A program made the position numbers and the translations under genes. Source: an uncultured bacterium (GTDB lineage Bacteria > Cyanobacteriota > Vampirovibrionia > Gastranaerophilales > Gastranaerophilaceae). Taken from it: 9,695 bases of DNA. Shown here piece after piece: positions 1 to 7,095 of this stretch. The notes beneath the pieces were generated by a model, which saw nothing but the letters and a program-made list of their open reading frames with translations, searched no databases and was not told where the DNA came from. Location of the stretch: the NCBI GenBank assembly GCA_947365485.1, contig CANAXK010000048.1:1-9695 (forward strand), read 5' to 3'. The stretch's first letter is position 1; each line of letters starts with the position of its first letter.

Positions 1-1
1 C

Positions 2-658
2 CTTCCGGAAACACTTGTTTTGATTGTTAAGGAAGCTTTTTCTCCGCGCGCAATGACCGGTGGAGCGTTTGCGTGTATGCTCTGGGGATTCAGAAGGGCG
101 ATGTTTGCAAACGAATCAGGGCTTGGTACTGCGCCGATTGCGTTTTCGGCAGTGAATACCAACAAGCCTGTTGCGCAGGCGTTTATTTCTATGTTGCAGC
201 CGTTTGTTGATACTGTAATTGTTGGTGTTGCAACAGCTTTTGTGATTGTTGTTTCTAAAGCTTATTTAACAGTTGACGGGATTGCCGGGATTGAGCTTAC
301 CTCAAAAGCATTTGCTACGATTTGTCCTGCTTATCCGATTTTGCTTACAGTAATGGCAAGTTGTTTTGTGCTTTCAACAATGCTTTGCGGCTCGTATTAC
401 GGGCTTAAGGCGTGGGGATTTTTGTTTGGGGAAGGTAAGGCAAAGACAAGAGTGTTTCAGGCGATTTACTGTTTGTGCATAATTGCGGGTTCTGCTATGA
501 ATTTCCAATCAATAATCAATCTTTCTGACGCGGTTACTTTATTTCTAGCAGTACCGAATCTGATTGCGGTGTTTGCGTTATCAAATATCGTGGTTAAGGA
601 GCTTAAGCGGTATTGCGAAAAATACAGCGTTGGTGGTAAGATTGTAAAATACTTATAA
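2..658 (+). CDS. Sodium:alanine/glycine symporter family (AGCS) transporter, C-terminal part
   Basis: Integral membrane secondary transporter that imports a small amino acid, typically alanine or glycine, with sodium. The reading frame is open from base 2, so the 5' part lies outside the window; the TTG at 20 is only an internal codon. The visible 218 residues are about half the usual family length. They carry the family signature region: a glycine-rich 'TGGAFACMLWGFRR' stretch followed by 'FANESGLGTAPIA' and 'PFVDT', matching the conserved AGCS pattern of NE(A/S)GLG(S/T)APIA. Several hydrophobic helices follow (around 'VIVGVATAFVIVV', 'ILLTVMASCFVLSTMLCGSYYG', 'AIYCLCIIAGSAM', 'LFLAVPNLIAVFAL'), then a short basic tail 'KELKRYCEKYSVGGK'. 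Family assignment is secure; the substrate is not readable from this fragment. The next gene starts 13 nt after the stop and may be cotranscribed. Confidence 0.93.
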   Translation, partial: LPETLVLIVKEAFSPRAMTGGAFACMLWGFRRAMFANESGLGTAPIAFSAVNTNKPVAQAFISMLQPFVDTVIVGVATAFVIVVSKAYLTVDGIAGIELTSKAFATICPAYPILLTVMASCFVLSTMLCGSYYGLKAWGFLFGEGKAKTRVFQAIYCLCIIAGSAMNFQSIINLSDAVTLFLAVPNLIAVFALSNIVVKELKRYCEKYSVGGKIVKYL

Positions 659-671
659 AATGGATGTGAAA

Positions 672-1157
672 ATGATTAGACCAATTAACAGTTCTTTGAG
701 CTTCAAGGCTCTGTATCAGGATAGGAATGCAAAGTTTTCTGAATCGCAGAATAAGGTTATTGATGATATCAAGGCAAAATTAGGCGACAAACTCGAAAAA
801 GAGGACTACTATGTTAAAGCCGGAGCATTTAAGGATTCAGTGGTTCTTTCCCGTTTGAAAGGGTTAAAGAAAACCGGAACTGGAATTGAGCAGAACCATA
901 CTTATCAGGATAAATTACTAATTGGCACTTATAATGAGGATTTTCCGTTTCAGCTGCAAGATGTAGGTATTGCGCAGAAGAATTATTTTCAAAACGCATT
1001 TGGAGCGGTTGTAATAATGTTTCTTGTAATTGTGGGCGTGCTCGCTGCGGCTTTGGGCAAAAAAGATGCGGCAAAAGCTGTAGAAAAGACAGTGCAGATA
1101 ACAGATTCTGTTGCTGCTGACAGCGCAAAAGTATTAAAGGGTGCTTTTAATAAGTAA
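672..1157 (+). CDS. Small orphan protein with one C-terminal membrane helix
   Basis: I do not recognise a family. The protein is 161 residues if it starts at the ATG at 672; another in-frame ATG at 660 adds four residues but has no Shine-Dalgarno. I prefer 672 because the protein then begins 'MIRPINSSLSFKALYQD', and because a weak purine-rich GGA lies 7 nt ahead. Residues 1-108 are mixed charged and polar, probably soluble; residues about 110-129 ('GAVVIMFLVIVGVLAAALG') form a clear transmembrane helix; residues 130-161 are a Lys/Ala/Asp/Ser-rich tail that looks amphipathic. There is no signal peptide or cysteine. It lies between the symporter and the synthase gene on the same strand. The 'SxxSFKA' opening resembles the N-termini of many uncharacterised proteins of Gastranaerophilales, which is my recollection rather than something shown here. 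Coding status rests on the intact frame, gene spacing and coherent topology. Confidence 0.75.
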   Translation: MIRPINSSLSFKALYQDRNAKFSESQNKVIDDIKAKLGDKLEKEDYYVKAGAFKDSVVLSRLKGLKKTGTGIEQNHTYQDKLLIGTYNEDFPFQLQDVGIAQKNYFQNAFGAVVIMFLVIVGVLAAALGKKDAAKAVEKTVQITDSVAADSAKVLKGAFNK

Positions 1158-1177
1158 GGGCTTTACATAATCTTTAC

Positions 1178-1206
1178 TTGCAGGCTTTGTCTAAATATTG
1201 TAAAAT
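1178..1206 (+). promoter_or_regulatory. Possible sigma70-type promoter for the homocitrate/isopropylmalate synthase gene
   Basis: TAAAAT at 1201-1206 could be a -10 element, with TTGCAG at 1178-1183 as a weak -35 (first three bases match) at 17-nt spacing. It lies in the 74-nt gap between the orphan gene and the synthase ATG at 1232. The region is AT-rich, so chance matches are likely and this call is tentative. Confidence 0.3.
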
Positions 1207-1231
1207 ACATCTACGGTTTAAGGGAGGATTT

Positions 1232-2539
1232 ATGCCAAAAATTTATTTCGTGGATGTTACTAATAGAGACGGAGTTCAGACTTCAAGATTGGGACTTGCC
1301 AAACTGCAAAAAACAATCATTAACCTGATGCTCGATGATATGGGGATTACGCAGTCCGAGTTCGGCTTCCCTACTACCATGCACGAACTGAATTACCTCA
1401 ACGCTAACCTTGAACTTGTCAAGAGAAACGTTATCACTAAAACAAAACTCTCCGGATGGATGAGAGCGATTGCTTCTGATGTAGAGCAATCTTTCACAAA
1501 CTGCCCTCTTTTGGAGAACTGCAACCTGTCACAATCGACTTCCGAACAGATGATCTGGGGTAAGTATCTTGGCAAAAAGACTCCGGATGATATTATTAAA
1601 ATGACCTGCGAAGCAGTAGAGTGCGCTGTTTCTAAAGGCGCAAAAATTATTGGTGTGAATGCAGAAGACGCTTCAAGAAGCGACCTTGACTATTTGATAA
1701 AACTTGCAAAAGAGGTTAAAAAACGCGGTGCTTACCGCTTTAGATACTGCGATACACTTGGGTACGAAGACCCGCACACCACATACACAAGGATTTACAG
1801 ACTTGCAAAAGAAACTCAGATGCCTATTGAAATGCATTTCCACAACGACCTCGGCATGGCAGTTGCCTGCTCTGTAGAAGGCGCACGCGCTGCGCTTGAT
1901 GCGGGTGTGGACGCCTACATAAACACCGCAATCAATGGAATGGGAGAGCGCGCAGGGAATGCTGATTTAGTGTCTTGTCTTTTGGCTGTTTTGAAGTCAG
2001 CAGGGTTCAGAAACGGCGATTTTCAGGTCGATGAAAACATTGATTTGTCAAAAGCGTGGAAGCTAGCAAAATACACGGCTTACGCTTTCGGGCTTCCGAT
2101 TCCGATAAACCAGCCGGCTGTTGGTGATAACGCGTTTGCTCACGAGTCCGGGATTCACGCGGATGGCGCGTTAAAGGACAGAAGGAATTACGAGCTTTAT
2201 GATTTCGAAGAGCTCGGACGCGGTGAGCCGGAAATCATTGAAACAGGGCGCATGATTACAACAGGTGAATACGGCGGGATTAAAGGTTTCCGCAATGTTT
2301 ATGACAAGCTGGAAATCGAGTTCAAGGACGAGAACGAAGCAAGGACGATTCTTGAGCTTGCGCGTTATGCAAACGTACACACCCAGAAGCCGCTGACAGA
2401 GAGCGAATTGAAGTTTATTTATCACTACCCTGATATTGCCGCAAGGGTGATGACAGTATCTCCGTTCTACGAACCGTCAGGCGAGCTTCAAAAACGTCTG
2501 GACAACGGAAATCTCGCGATGCCTCATCACATAATTTAG
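1232..2539 (+). CDS. Homocitrate synthase / 2-isopropylmalate synthase family protein (NifV-like clade)
   Basis: A TIM-barrel Claisen-condensation enzyme of the HMGL-like family that joins acetyl-CoA to a 2-oxo acid: 2-oxoglutarate for homocitrate synthase, 2-oxoisovalerate for isopropylmalate synthase. The ATG at 1232 is the start because AGGGAGGA (1221-1228) lies just ahead; the longer frame from 1178 has no such site and would overlap the putative promoter. Length is 435 residues. Visible motifs: 'NRDGVQ' at 11-16 (the catalytic Arg-Asp of the usual RDGxQ), 'EFGFP' at 43-47, metal-binding 'HFHND' with His202 and His204, 'GMGERAGNA' at 236-244, and the subdomain motif 'HESGIHADG' at 304-312. 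Only about 120 residues follow the last motif, too few for the C-terminal leucine-binding regulatory domain of a classical LeuA of about 500 residues. I read it as NifV-like or a feedback-free isopropylmalate synthase; no nif, lysine or leucine genes flank it to decide. Confidence 0.88.
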   Translation: MPKIYFVDVTNRDGVQTSRLGLAKLQKTIINLMLDDMGITQSEFGFPTTMHELNYLNANLELVKRNVITKTKLSGWMRAIASDVEQSFTNCPLLENCNLSQSTSEQMIWGKYLGKKTPDDIIKMTCEAVECAVSKGAKIIGVNAEDASRSDLDYLIKLAKEVKKRGAYRFRYCDTLGYEDPHTTYTRIYRLAKETQMPIEMHFHNDLGMAVACSVEGARAALDAGVDAYINTAINGMGERAGNADLVSCLLAVLKSAGFRNGDFQVDENIDLSKAWKLAKYTAYAFGLPIPINQPAVGDNAFAHESGIHADGALKDRRNYELYDFEELGRGEPEIIETGRMITTGEYGGIKGFRNVYDKLEIEFKDENEARTILELARYANVHTQKPLTESELKFIYHYPDIAARVMTVSPFYEPSGELQKRLDNGNLAMPHHII

Positions 2540-2542
2540 GGT

Positions 2543-2926
2543 CTAGTATTCACCCTTGAATACGAACTTTGCTAAATCCTTCATTTCCTGAAGCATTCCT
2601 TTTTTAGAAGGTTTTGCTGTCGGGCGGGTGATGTATTCATCTACGTTACTATAAATGCTTCTAATGAAGTCTGCACTCTTTTCGTAGTCCGGCTTTAGAA
2701 TGTATTGTGAGTTTCCCATTTCCATATAAGCTTCTTTGTTGTTTTTAGGGAAGAAGTTTATGGTGTAAGGTGTATTCTTAACAGCGTTTTCCAGAGTTGA
2801 GCTGCAGGAAAGAATATCGTTGTACATTTTTGATTCCAGCTCAGGTGAGATGGTGACTTTTTTAAGCGGCTTGTATTTTGGTGTTGAATTTGCGCTCAAC
2901 AGGCTTTTGATAAGGTTTACTTTCAT
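2543..2926 (-). CDS. Small uncharacterised protein, last gene of the minus-strand operon
   Basis: A 127-residue protein of no family I recognise. The ATG at 2926 has AAGGAG at 2935-2940 with an 8-nt spacer, a strong ribosome binding site that supports the gene. The protein is lysine- and serine-rich, apparently soluble, without signal peptide or membrane helix. The N-terminus ('MKVNLIKSLLSANSTPKYKPLKK') is basic and probably flexible, the middle is acidic/polar ('ISPELESKMYNDI' and 'YEKSADFIRSIYSNVDEYI', likely helical) and the end is the basic helix 'KKGMLQEMKDLAKFVFKGEY'. Only one cysteine. It begins 46 nt after the peptidase stop and may be cotranscribed with it; an AT-rich TATTAT at 2946-2951 on the minus strand could alternatively be a -10. 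It ends 3 nt from the convergent synthase stop. Confidence 0.72.
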   Translation of the reverse strand: MKVNLIKSLLSANSTPKYKPLKKVTISPELESKMYNDILSCSSTLENAVKNTPYTINFFPKNNKEAYMEMGNSQYILKPDYEKSADFIRSIYSNVDEYITRPTAKPSKKGMLQEMKDLAKFVFKGEY

Positions 2927-2972
2927 TTTTATTTCTCCTTATCAATAATAATACCTGTAAAAAAATAATTTG

Positions 2973-4220
2973 CTAGCTGTTGAAAACTTCAAACGTATTT
3001 TTTATCACCTGATAACCTGTAAGCAGGGTTTTGTAATCCACCATCTCGTTTGCGGAGTGCATGTTGTAAACATCGGCAAGCCCGAGAAGCGACGGCATGA
3101 ATGTTTCGCCCTTTGCGTTTTTGTTGTGGCAATAAATGTGTGTTTCAGCGCCTGCGTGGAAGGATTCTATTTTGTTTTGGATTCCGGCAATCTCGCACGC
3201 TTTTGTGTGTGCAATCTCAATCCTGTCATCGTCAGCTTTTTCAAACGGAAGCAGGTGGACTTCAAACTCGATTTGAGCTTCTGCAAGTCCTTTGTACTTT
3301 TCGTTGAACCTGTCAACAATTGACTGCATAAGGTTTTTGAGCTCTTCTTCTTTTTGAACGCTTGCGCTTCTGATTGAATAAGAAGCCATACCAAGGGTGT
3401 TGATAATGTTTGTTGAGGTCTTCTTCATAATCTCTGTTATGTAATCATTGGTCTTAATCCCTTTTTCAACAATTGAAGCAACAGAGTTCTGCACCCCGCC
3501 TGCTACTATTGCGCCGAGGTTGCAGGAGGTAATAACGCCTGTTTCATCAGTGTAGTAAGCGCCTTGTGGAAATTCTGCAAGAAGCTCTGCAATAAGTTTT
3601 GCAGCATTGAGTCTTGTTCTGTCACCGATATCGATTCCGGAGTGACCGCCGATAAGACCTTTGACCGTGATTTTAGCGTTTGTGTAGCTTGCGCCTGAAA
3701 TCTGGAGCTGTCCGAGTTTGTCAGCGTCGCATACAAGGATGTATTTTGACTGGATTTTGTCAAACTCAACGTGCTCAACCCCGCTCATGCCGGTTTCTTC
3801 GTCGCGGGTGAAAGTGATTTCCAAGCCGCCATGAGAGAATCCGCTGCGCGTTGCATCAGCCAACTCTTTTGCAAGCATCAAAGCGCATGCAACCCCGACT
3901 TTGTCATCAGCACCAAGAGTTCTTCCTTCTGCCTTAATAAAATCTCCGTCAAGATAAATATTAACCGGGCTGTCGTCTCCAACAACGTCCATGTGGGATG
4001 AAAGCATAATCGGTTCTTTTGTTGAGTCTGTTGCAGGAACATGGATGTAAATGTTTCCGTAGGCATCTTTTTTGCCGTCGATTCCGTTTTGGTTGCAAAA
4101 ATCCAGAATCCACTCAATAACTTTTTCTTCTTTGAGTGAAGGTGACGGGATTGATACAAGGTTGCAAAAAATATCTAAAACTTCGTTTTCTTTCCTTAAT
4201 TCTTCTAAACTAGCTGCCAC
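2973..4220 (-). CDS. M20 family zinc metallopeptidase (PepT/PepD-like di- or tripeptidase)
   Basis: A cytoplasmic two-zinc aminopeptidase or dipeptidase of the M20/M25/M40 superfamily, releasing amino acids from short peptides. Start: the GTG at 4220 follows AGGAGG (4228-4233) by 7 nt; the upstream TTG at 4253 has no such site, so I call 415 residues. From this start, the first zinc ligand motif 'SSHMDVV' gives His76 and Asp78; 'GADDK' at 103-107 gives the bridging Asp105; 'DEETG' at 140-144 holds the catalytic Glu141 and ligand Glu142; Asp165 in 'VCDADKLG' is the next ligand; 'GGHSG' at 191-195 marks the dimerisation/lid domain; 'NMHSANE' supplies the last His388. All expected metal ligands are present and there is no signal peptide, so it should be active. 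The '[15 protein letters not shown]' region resembles PepD, other parts PepT, so exact peptide preference is open. The GTG overlaps the end of the zinc-ribbon gene by 11 nt. Confidence 0.92.
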   Translation of the reverse strand: MAASLEELRKENEVLDIFCNLVSIPSPSLKEEKVIEWILDFCNQNGIDGKKDAYGNIYIHVPATDSTKEPIMLSSHMDVVGDDSPVNIYLDGDFIKAEGRTLGADDKVGVACALMLAKELADATRSGFSHGGLEITFTRDEETGMSGVEHVEFDKIQSKYILVCDADKLGQLQISGASYTNAKITVKGLIGGHSGIDIGDRTRLNAAKLIAELLAEFPQGAYYTDETGVITSCNLGAIVAGGVQNSVASIVEKGIKTNDYITEIMKKTSTNIINTLGMASYSIRSASVQKEEELKNLMQSIVDRFNEKYKGLAEAQIEFEVHLLPFEKADDDRIEIAHTKACEIAGIQNKIESFHAGAETHIYCHNKNAKGETFMPSLLGLADVYNMHSANEMVDYKTLLTGYQVIKNTFEVFNS

Positions 4221-4392
4221 GGAAAAACCTCCTATTCGTACCTTCTCCGCCAATTCTCACGCTGACGGACCTTAAACACTTCGGACACTTGCCAACATAG
4301 GCTGTGCCCGCTTTATTCTTATAAATCCTGCCGTAAACATGACAGCAGTCAAACCATATTCCAAGAAATGCGCGTTTAGTCCCCTCTGGCAC
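4210..4392 (-). CDS. 60-residue zinc-ribbon-like protein
   Basis: A compact basic protein with a probable Cys/His metal site: Cys16, Cys17 and His18 in 'FDCCHVYGR', then Cys36 and Cys39 in 'GKCPKC', a classic zinc knuckle. The glycine-rich '[11 protein letters not shown]' follows, a good turn plus aromatic strand. The start is GTG at 4392, supported by AAGGAG at 4401-4406 with an 8-nt spacer. The gene overlaps the glycoside hydrolase by 17 nt upstream and the peptidase by 11 nt downstream, each in a different frame, so this stretch is explained only if this frame is translated; without it there would be a gap of about 155 nt between the hydrolase and the GTG start of the peptidase. I do not know its function; small zinc ribbons often bind nucleic acid or larger partners. 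I recall similar 'CxHxYGRxYxN...CPKC' small proteins in cyanobacteria-related genomes but cannot verify this. Confidence 0.82.
   Translation of the reverse strand: MPEGTKRAFLGIWFDCCHVYGRIYKNKAGTAYVGKCPKCLRSVSVRIGGEGTNRRFFRGS
4228..4233 (-). promoter_or_regulatory. Shine-Dalgarno that fixes the peptidase start at GTG 4220
   Basis: AGGAGG on the minus strand, 7 nt ahead of the GTG, lies inside the last codons of the zinc-ribbon gene. It marks the true peptidase start and rules out the longer frame from TTG at 4253. Confidence 0.85.
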
Positions 4393-6199
4393 GTTTCCGG
4401 CTCCTTTCTTGTCTGTCTTTGTTTGTTTCGGTTATTATAATTTCTTTTTTGCCCGGCTTAAATACGCTCTCTGTAAGTGTGTTTAAGTAGTTTTCATTCA
4501 GGTGCGCGTAATCAAAAATAATCAGGCCGTTTAGACAATACCTTCTTGCTGCGTGAATCTGCTTCATCAAATCAGCGTTTGAACCGTTCATAAATGTTAC
4601 AAACAAACCAGCGTAAAGCTTTGTGCTTGCAGATTTGTTTCTCAAAATCTGGTCCATAAGATTCATTGCCGTCTTATCATCACAGGTCAAAAATAGCGGT
4701 GTAAACCCGTCAACAAAGTTATTCATTGACCAGTTTTTCCAGTCCTGCATCTTTGTGTCAAGCGCAACAGAACGGTTCGGGAAGATTACGGTTGTAATCA
4801 TTATGTTGTTTGCCCTGCATAGCTGGCTCGCTTTTTTCACAAAGCTTGTAACCTTGTTGCAGCGGTAGAATTTCCAGTGGTACCACAATGTGTCAGTAGG
4901 CTTCAACACAATCGGGTCAACCCCGTATATTTTCTCAAACTCTGCTCTTGCGTACTTCGTGTAACCCCAGTTTGACAGGTCATAAGTCGGATAGTTTGCA
5001 GCGAGTGACTGCGGGTATCTTATGTAATCAAGGTTTATCCCGTCAGGCTTGTACCTTGTGATGATTTCTGTGAGAAGCTCGTACAAGAAACACTGCACTT
5101 CCGGATTTGCAGGGTCTATGAAATATCCGTTGTGCTCGGAAACAGAGTACGCGATTGTTGAAGAATCGGCGTTCTTCTTTTGGTAATTGGCCCACTCGGG
5201 TTTCTTTGCAAGAATAAATTCCGGATTGGTTTCAGGCGGCTTGTTTCCGACGTAGAAAGTCTCAAACCAGATGTGAACTTTTATTCCGCGTTTATGCGCT
5301 CCGTTAATCCAGGCTTTTAACGGGTCAAATCCTGCAAACTCCTGATTCTGTTTCACAAATCCGTATTTTGCCATTGTTTGTGAAGGGAAAATCGTCTGAC
5401 CGTGGTAATACGTTTCAAGGAAAATATTGTTTATACCTGAATCACAAAGCTGGTTCAGAACTTTTTCTATATCGTCAGTGTTGTAATACGTAGGACGAAT
5501 CCATACACCTTTCAATTCGTTGGAATCGTAAGGAATAACCGTTGACATCGCAAGGTTTGCGTACTCAATTGCGCGTGAGGCGTATTTCTGCGAATCCTCG
5601 CTGTTTTTTTGAGCCTTTGAAATACATTCGTTTGCTTTTGAGATATTTTGTTCTGTGCGCTTGTAATTGTAATTCGCAGCGTTCTGCGCGTAATAGAACA
5701 TCATGTTCTGAACCTCGCGAATCCTTTCACGCGCGCTGTAAAGGAAGGTATCAGAAGTTATGTAAGAGGTGATGATTTTTTTCTCCAAATCAATAGATAT
5801 TTTAGCTCCGACCATAACATTTTCGTTAATCCATTTTTTCGCTTTCCCGTGACCGCTGATTACAAACCCTCCAGCGGGGATAAGCGAATCTGCGCCGCTT
5901 AGCGATGTTACTGTGTCACCTGTTACAATGGCTTCTGTTCCAAACTCGTTTGTGTTTGTGCGGAAGCCGAATGCAGGAGTGTAGACAACAAGCTGGTTAG
6001 AGCCTCTTAAACCGGGGTAATTAAGCCCTTTCCAGTTTGTGCTTGCCTGAGGGTCAATTACGTCAATCTTGAACATTGACTGATTGAATATCACCTCGTT
6101 TTTTTGCGGAACATAAGGCGCGTAAACATCATGCGCAAAAACAGTGTTGCACAGGATTAATAATATGAAAACTATAAGTAACCAGAATTTGCTCTTCAT
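4376..6199 (-). CDS. Secreted GHL10-type glycoside hydrolase (DUF187/PF02638 family)
   Basis: A 607-residue exported protein predicted to act on a polysaccharide outside the membrane. Residues 1-22 are a signal peptide (basic 'MKSK', hydrophobic '[12 protein letters not shown]', cleavage likely after 'VFA'). Residues about 30-145 form a beta-rich module with 'LVVYTPAFG' and '[11 protein letters not shown]' motifs, which resembles segments often found beside phosphodiester-glycosidase domains (moderate confidence). Residues 155-220 look like a helical linker rich in Ala, Gln and Lys. Residues about 228-560 are the GHL10 TIM-barrel: '[12 protein letters not shown]', '[13 protein letters not shown]', '[18 protein letters not shown]', then '[12 protein letters not shown]' at 385-396 where Asp391 is the probable catalytic acid residue, and 'GLIIFDYAH'. 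The tail 583-607 is highly charged and overlaps the next gene. The ATG has a G-rich AGAGGGG directly abutting it, unusually close. Natural substrate unknown; YngK-like relatives are assigned only by family. First gene of the operon. Confidence 0.9.
   Translation of the reverse strand: MKSKFWLLIVFILLILCNTVFAHDVYAPYVPQKNEVIFNQSMFKIDVIDPQASTNWKGLNYPGLRGSNQLVVYTPAFGFRTNTNEFGTEAIVTGDTVTSLSGADSLIPAGGFVISGHGKAKKWINENVMVGAKISIDLEKKIITSYITSDTFLYSARERIREVQNMMFYYAQNAANYNYKRTEQNISKANECISKAQKNSEDSQKYASRAIEYANLAMSTVIPYDSNELKGVWIRPTYYNTDDIEKVLNQLCDSGINNIFLETYYHGQTIFPSQTMAKYGFVKQNQEFAGFDPLKAWINGAHKRGIKVHIWFETFYVGNKPPETNPEFILAKKPEWANYQKKNADSSTIAYSVSEHNGYFIDPANPEVQCFLYELLTEIITRYKPDGINLDYIRYPQSLAANYPTYDLSNWGYTKYARAEFEKIYGVDPIVLKPTDTLWYHWKFYRCNKVTSFVKKASQLCRANNIMITTVIFPNRSVALDTKMQDWKNWSMNNFVDGFTPLFLTCDDKTAMNLMDQILRNKSASTKLYAGLFVTFMNGSNADLMKQIHAARRYCLNGLIIFDYAHLNENYLNTLTESVFKPGKKEIIITETNKDRQERSRKRARGD
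4401..4406 (-). promoter_or_regulatory. Shine-Dalgarno that fixes the GTG start of the zinc-ribbon gene
   Basis: AAGGAG on the minus strand, 8 nt before the GTG at 4392, sits within the C-terminal codons of the glycoside hydrolase. It supports translation of the small gene from a non-ATG start. Confidence 0.8.
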
Positions 6200-6221
6200 C
6201 CCCTCTGTCCCGTATAAAAAT

Positions 6222-6250
6222 ATTATAGAACTATCGATTTATAAATACAA
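6222..6250 (-). promoter_or_regulatory. Promoter of the glycoside hydrolase operon
   Basis: On the minus strand, a perfect TATAAT (6222-6227) is preceded at 17 nt by TTGTAT (6245-6250, three of six matches to TTGACA). The predicted transcription start near 6215 leaves a leader of about 15 nt before the ATG at 6199. It lies in the 62-nt gap downstream of the glyoxalase gene. Confidence 0.6.
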
Positions 6251-6261
6251 GGATAAATTCC

Positions 6262-6645
6262 CTACCAGACTACTTTTTCAATAAGTTCAATCTCGTATCC
6301 GTCCGGGTCAACAATAAATGCAATTCTTGTTCCTTTGCCGTTCAAATCAAACGGCGGGTAAAGGTACTCATACCCGAGCCTTGCAATCTTTGCCGTAAAT
6401 GCGTCTAAGGACTCAACCGAGAACGCAAAATGCCCGAATCCCGTGCCGATTTTGTAACCCTCCTCAGGTGTCTCGTCATTGACTGTAAGCTCAATCTGGC
6501 AGGTGTTGTCTTCGTCGTTTAGGAAATAGAGCCAGCAATCTTCGAGCCTCTTTTTGTGGTCAAGCTTCATGTCCAAAACTTCTGTATAAAACTTCAAAGA
6601 CGCATCAATGTCTTTAACCCTAATCATTGTGTGCAAAAATTTCAT
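6262..6645 (-). CDS. gloA: VOC-family lactoylglutathione lyase-type protein (glyoxalase I-like)
   Basis: A small metalloenzyme of the vicinal-oxygen-chelate fold, here with the four metal ligands of bacterial glyoxalase I: His5 ('FLHTMIRV'), Glu52 ('QIELTVN'), His72 ('FGHFAF') and Glu120 ('DPDGYEIELIE'). Glyoxalase I isomerises the methylglyoxal-thiol adduct to a lactoyl-thiol, a detoxification step. Length is 127 residues, near the E. coli enzyme (about 135). The start is ATG 6645 because AAGGGAGG (6651-6658) lies 5 nt ahead; a longer frame from 6744 runs through the divergent gene and adds an implausible Cys/His-rich leader. Whether the thiol is glutathione or another molecule cannot be read from the sequence. 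Divergent to the thioesterase gene. Ligands strongly support the GloA type; the gene symbol is used in that family sense. Confidence 0.88.
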   Translation of the reverse strand: MKFLHTMIRVKDIDASLKFYTEVLDMKLDHKKRLEDCWLYFLNDEDNTCQIELTVNDETPEEGYKIGTGFGHFAFSVESLDAFTAKIARLGYEYLYPPFDLNGKGTRIAFIVDPDGYEIELIEKVVW

Positions 6646-6664
6646 ATTTGCCTCCCTTCGTGTT

Positions 6665-6672
6665 ATTATAAT
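6665..6672. promoter_or_regulatory. Overlapping divergent -10 elements between gloA-like and thioesterase genes
   Basis: The 8-base ATTATAAT reads TATAAT on the plus strand at 6667-6672 and TATAAT on the minus strand at 6665-6670. The plus start would fall near the ATG at 6679, the minus start near 6658 at the edge of the gloA-like ribosome binding site. No good -35 is visible on either side, so this depends mostly on the -10 symmetry. Confidence 0.5.
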
Positions 6673-6678
6673 TTTATT

Positions 6679-7095
6679 ATGAAACATGAATTTACGCAAA
6701 AAGTTTATTATGCAGACACAGATGCATACAGAGTGGTGTGGCACGGATCATACCTTAGATGGCTGGAAAAAGGCAGAGTCGAGCTTTGTGAAAAATTCGG
6801 ACACAACCTTATTGATTTGGAAAATCAGGATATCCTGCTTCCTGTAACAACAATGAATGTTCGCTACAAAGCCTCTGCACGCTTGAACGACGAAGTTGTT
6901 GTTGAGACAAGAATCTCAAAACTCACACCGCTTATGGTGACTTTCGCTCAAACAATAAGAGACAAGGCAACAAACAGGCTTCTTATTAAAGCTGAGTTTG
7001 ACGTTGTTGCAATCCACAAAGACGGCTCGCTTCACAGAAAAATGCCGGAAATCTTAAGTAAATCATTTGAAGAGGCTCTTAAATGCCAAGACTAA
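6679..7095 (+). CDS. YbgC/4-hydroxybenzoyl-CoA thioesterase-type hotdog protein
   Basis: A 138-residue single-hotdog acyl-CoA thioesterase, hydrolysing an acyl-CoA in the cytoplasm. The N-terminal motif 'VYYADTDAYRVVWHGSYLRWLEKGRVEL' region (residues 9-36) matches the family pattern DTDxxGxVxHxxYLxxxExxR, with probable catalytic Asp15, His22 and Glu30; the usual glycine after the Asp motif is Arg18 here. The rest ('VVVETRISKLTP', 'FAQTIRD', 'KAEFDVVAI') gives the expected beta strands. The ATG at 6679 is the likely start; there is no Shine-Dalgarno ahead of it, only AT-rich promoter sequence. The longer frame from 6556 runs through the gloA-like gene and is rejected. Its 3' end overlaps the pseudouridine synthase start by 13 nt. 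Substrate (short-chain or aromatic acyl-CoA) is unknown. First gene of the thioesterase-rluB-coaE operon. Confidence 0.87.
   Translation: MKHEFTQKVYYADTDAYRVVWHGSYLRWLEKGRVELCEKFGHNLIDLENQDILLPVTTMNVRYKASARLNDEVVVETRISKLTPLMVTFAQTIRDKATNRLLIKAEFDVVAIHKDGSLHRKMPEILSKSFEEALKCQD

Noticed and set aside
1178..1231. Extended N-terminus of the synthase from 1178.
   Set aside because: AGGGAGGA directly precedes the ATG at 1232, and family homology begins there.
4221..4253. Longer peptidase starting at TTG 4253.
   Set aside because: No ribosome binding site precedes it, while AGGAGG sits 7 nt before the GTG at 4220; the added residues are just the out-of-frame reading of the zinc-ribbon gene.
6556..6678. 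Long plus-strand extension of the thioesterase through the gloA-like gene, and the mirror extension of the gloA-like gene from 6744.
   Set aside because: Both extend antisense into a real gene with clear motifs; the internal starts at 6679 and 6645 give normal family lengths.
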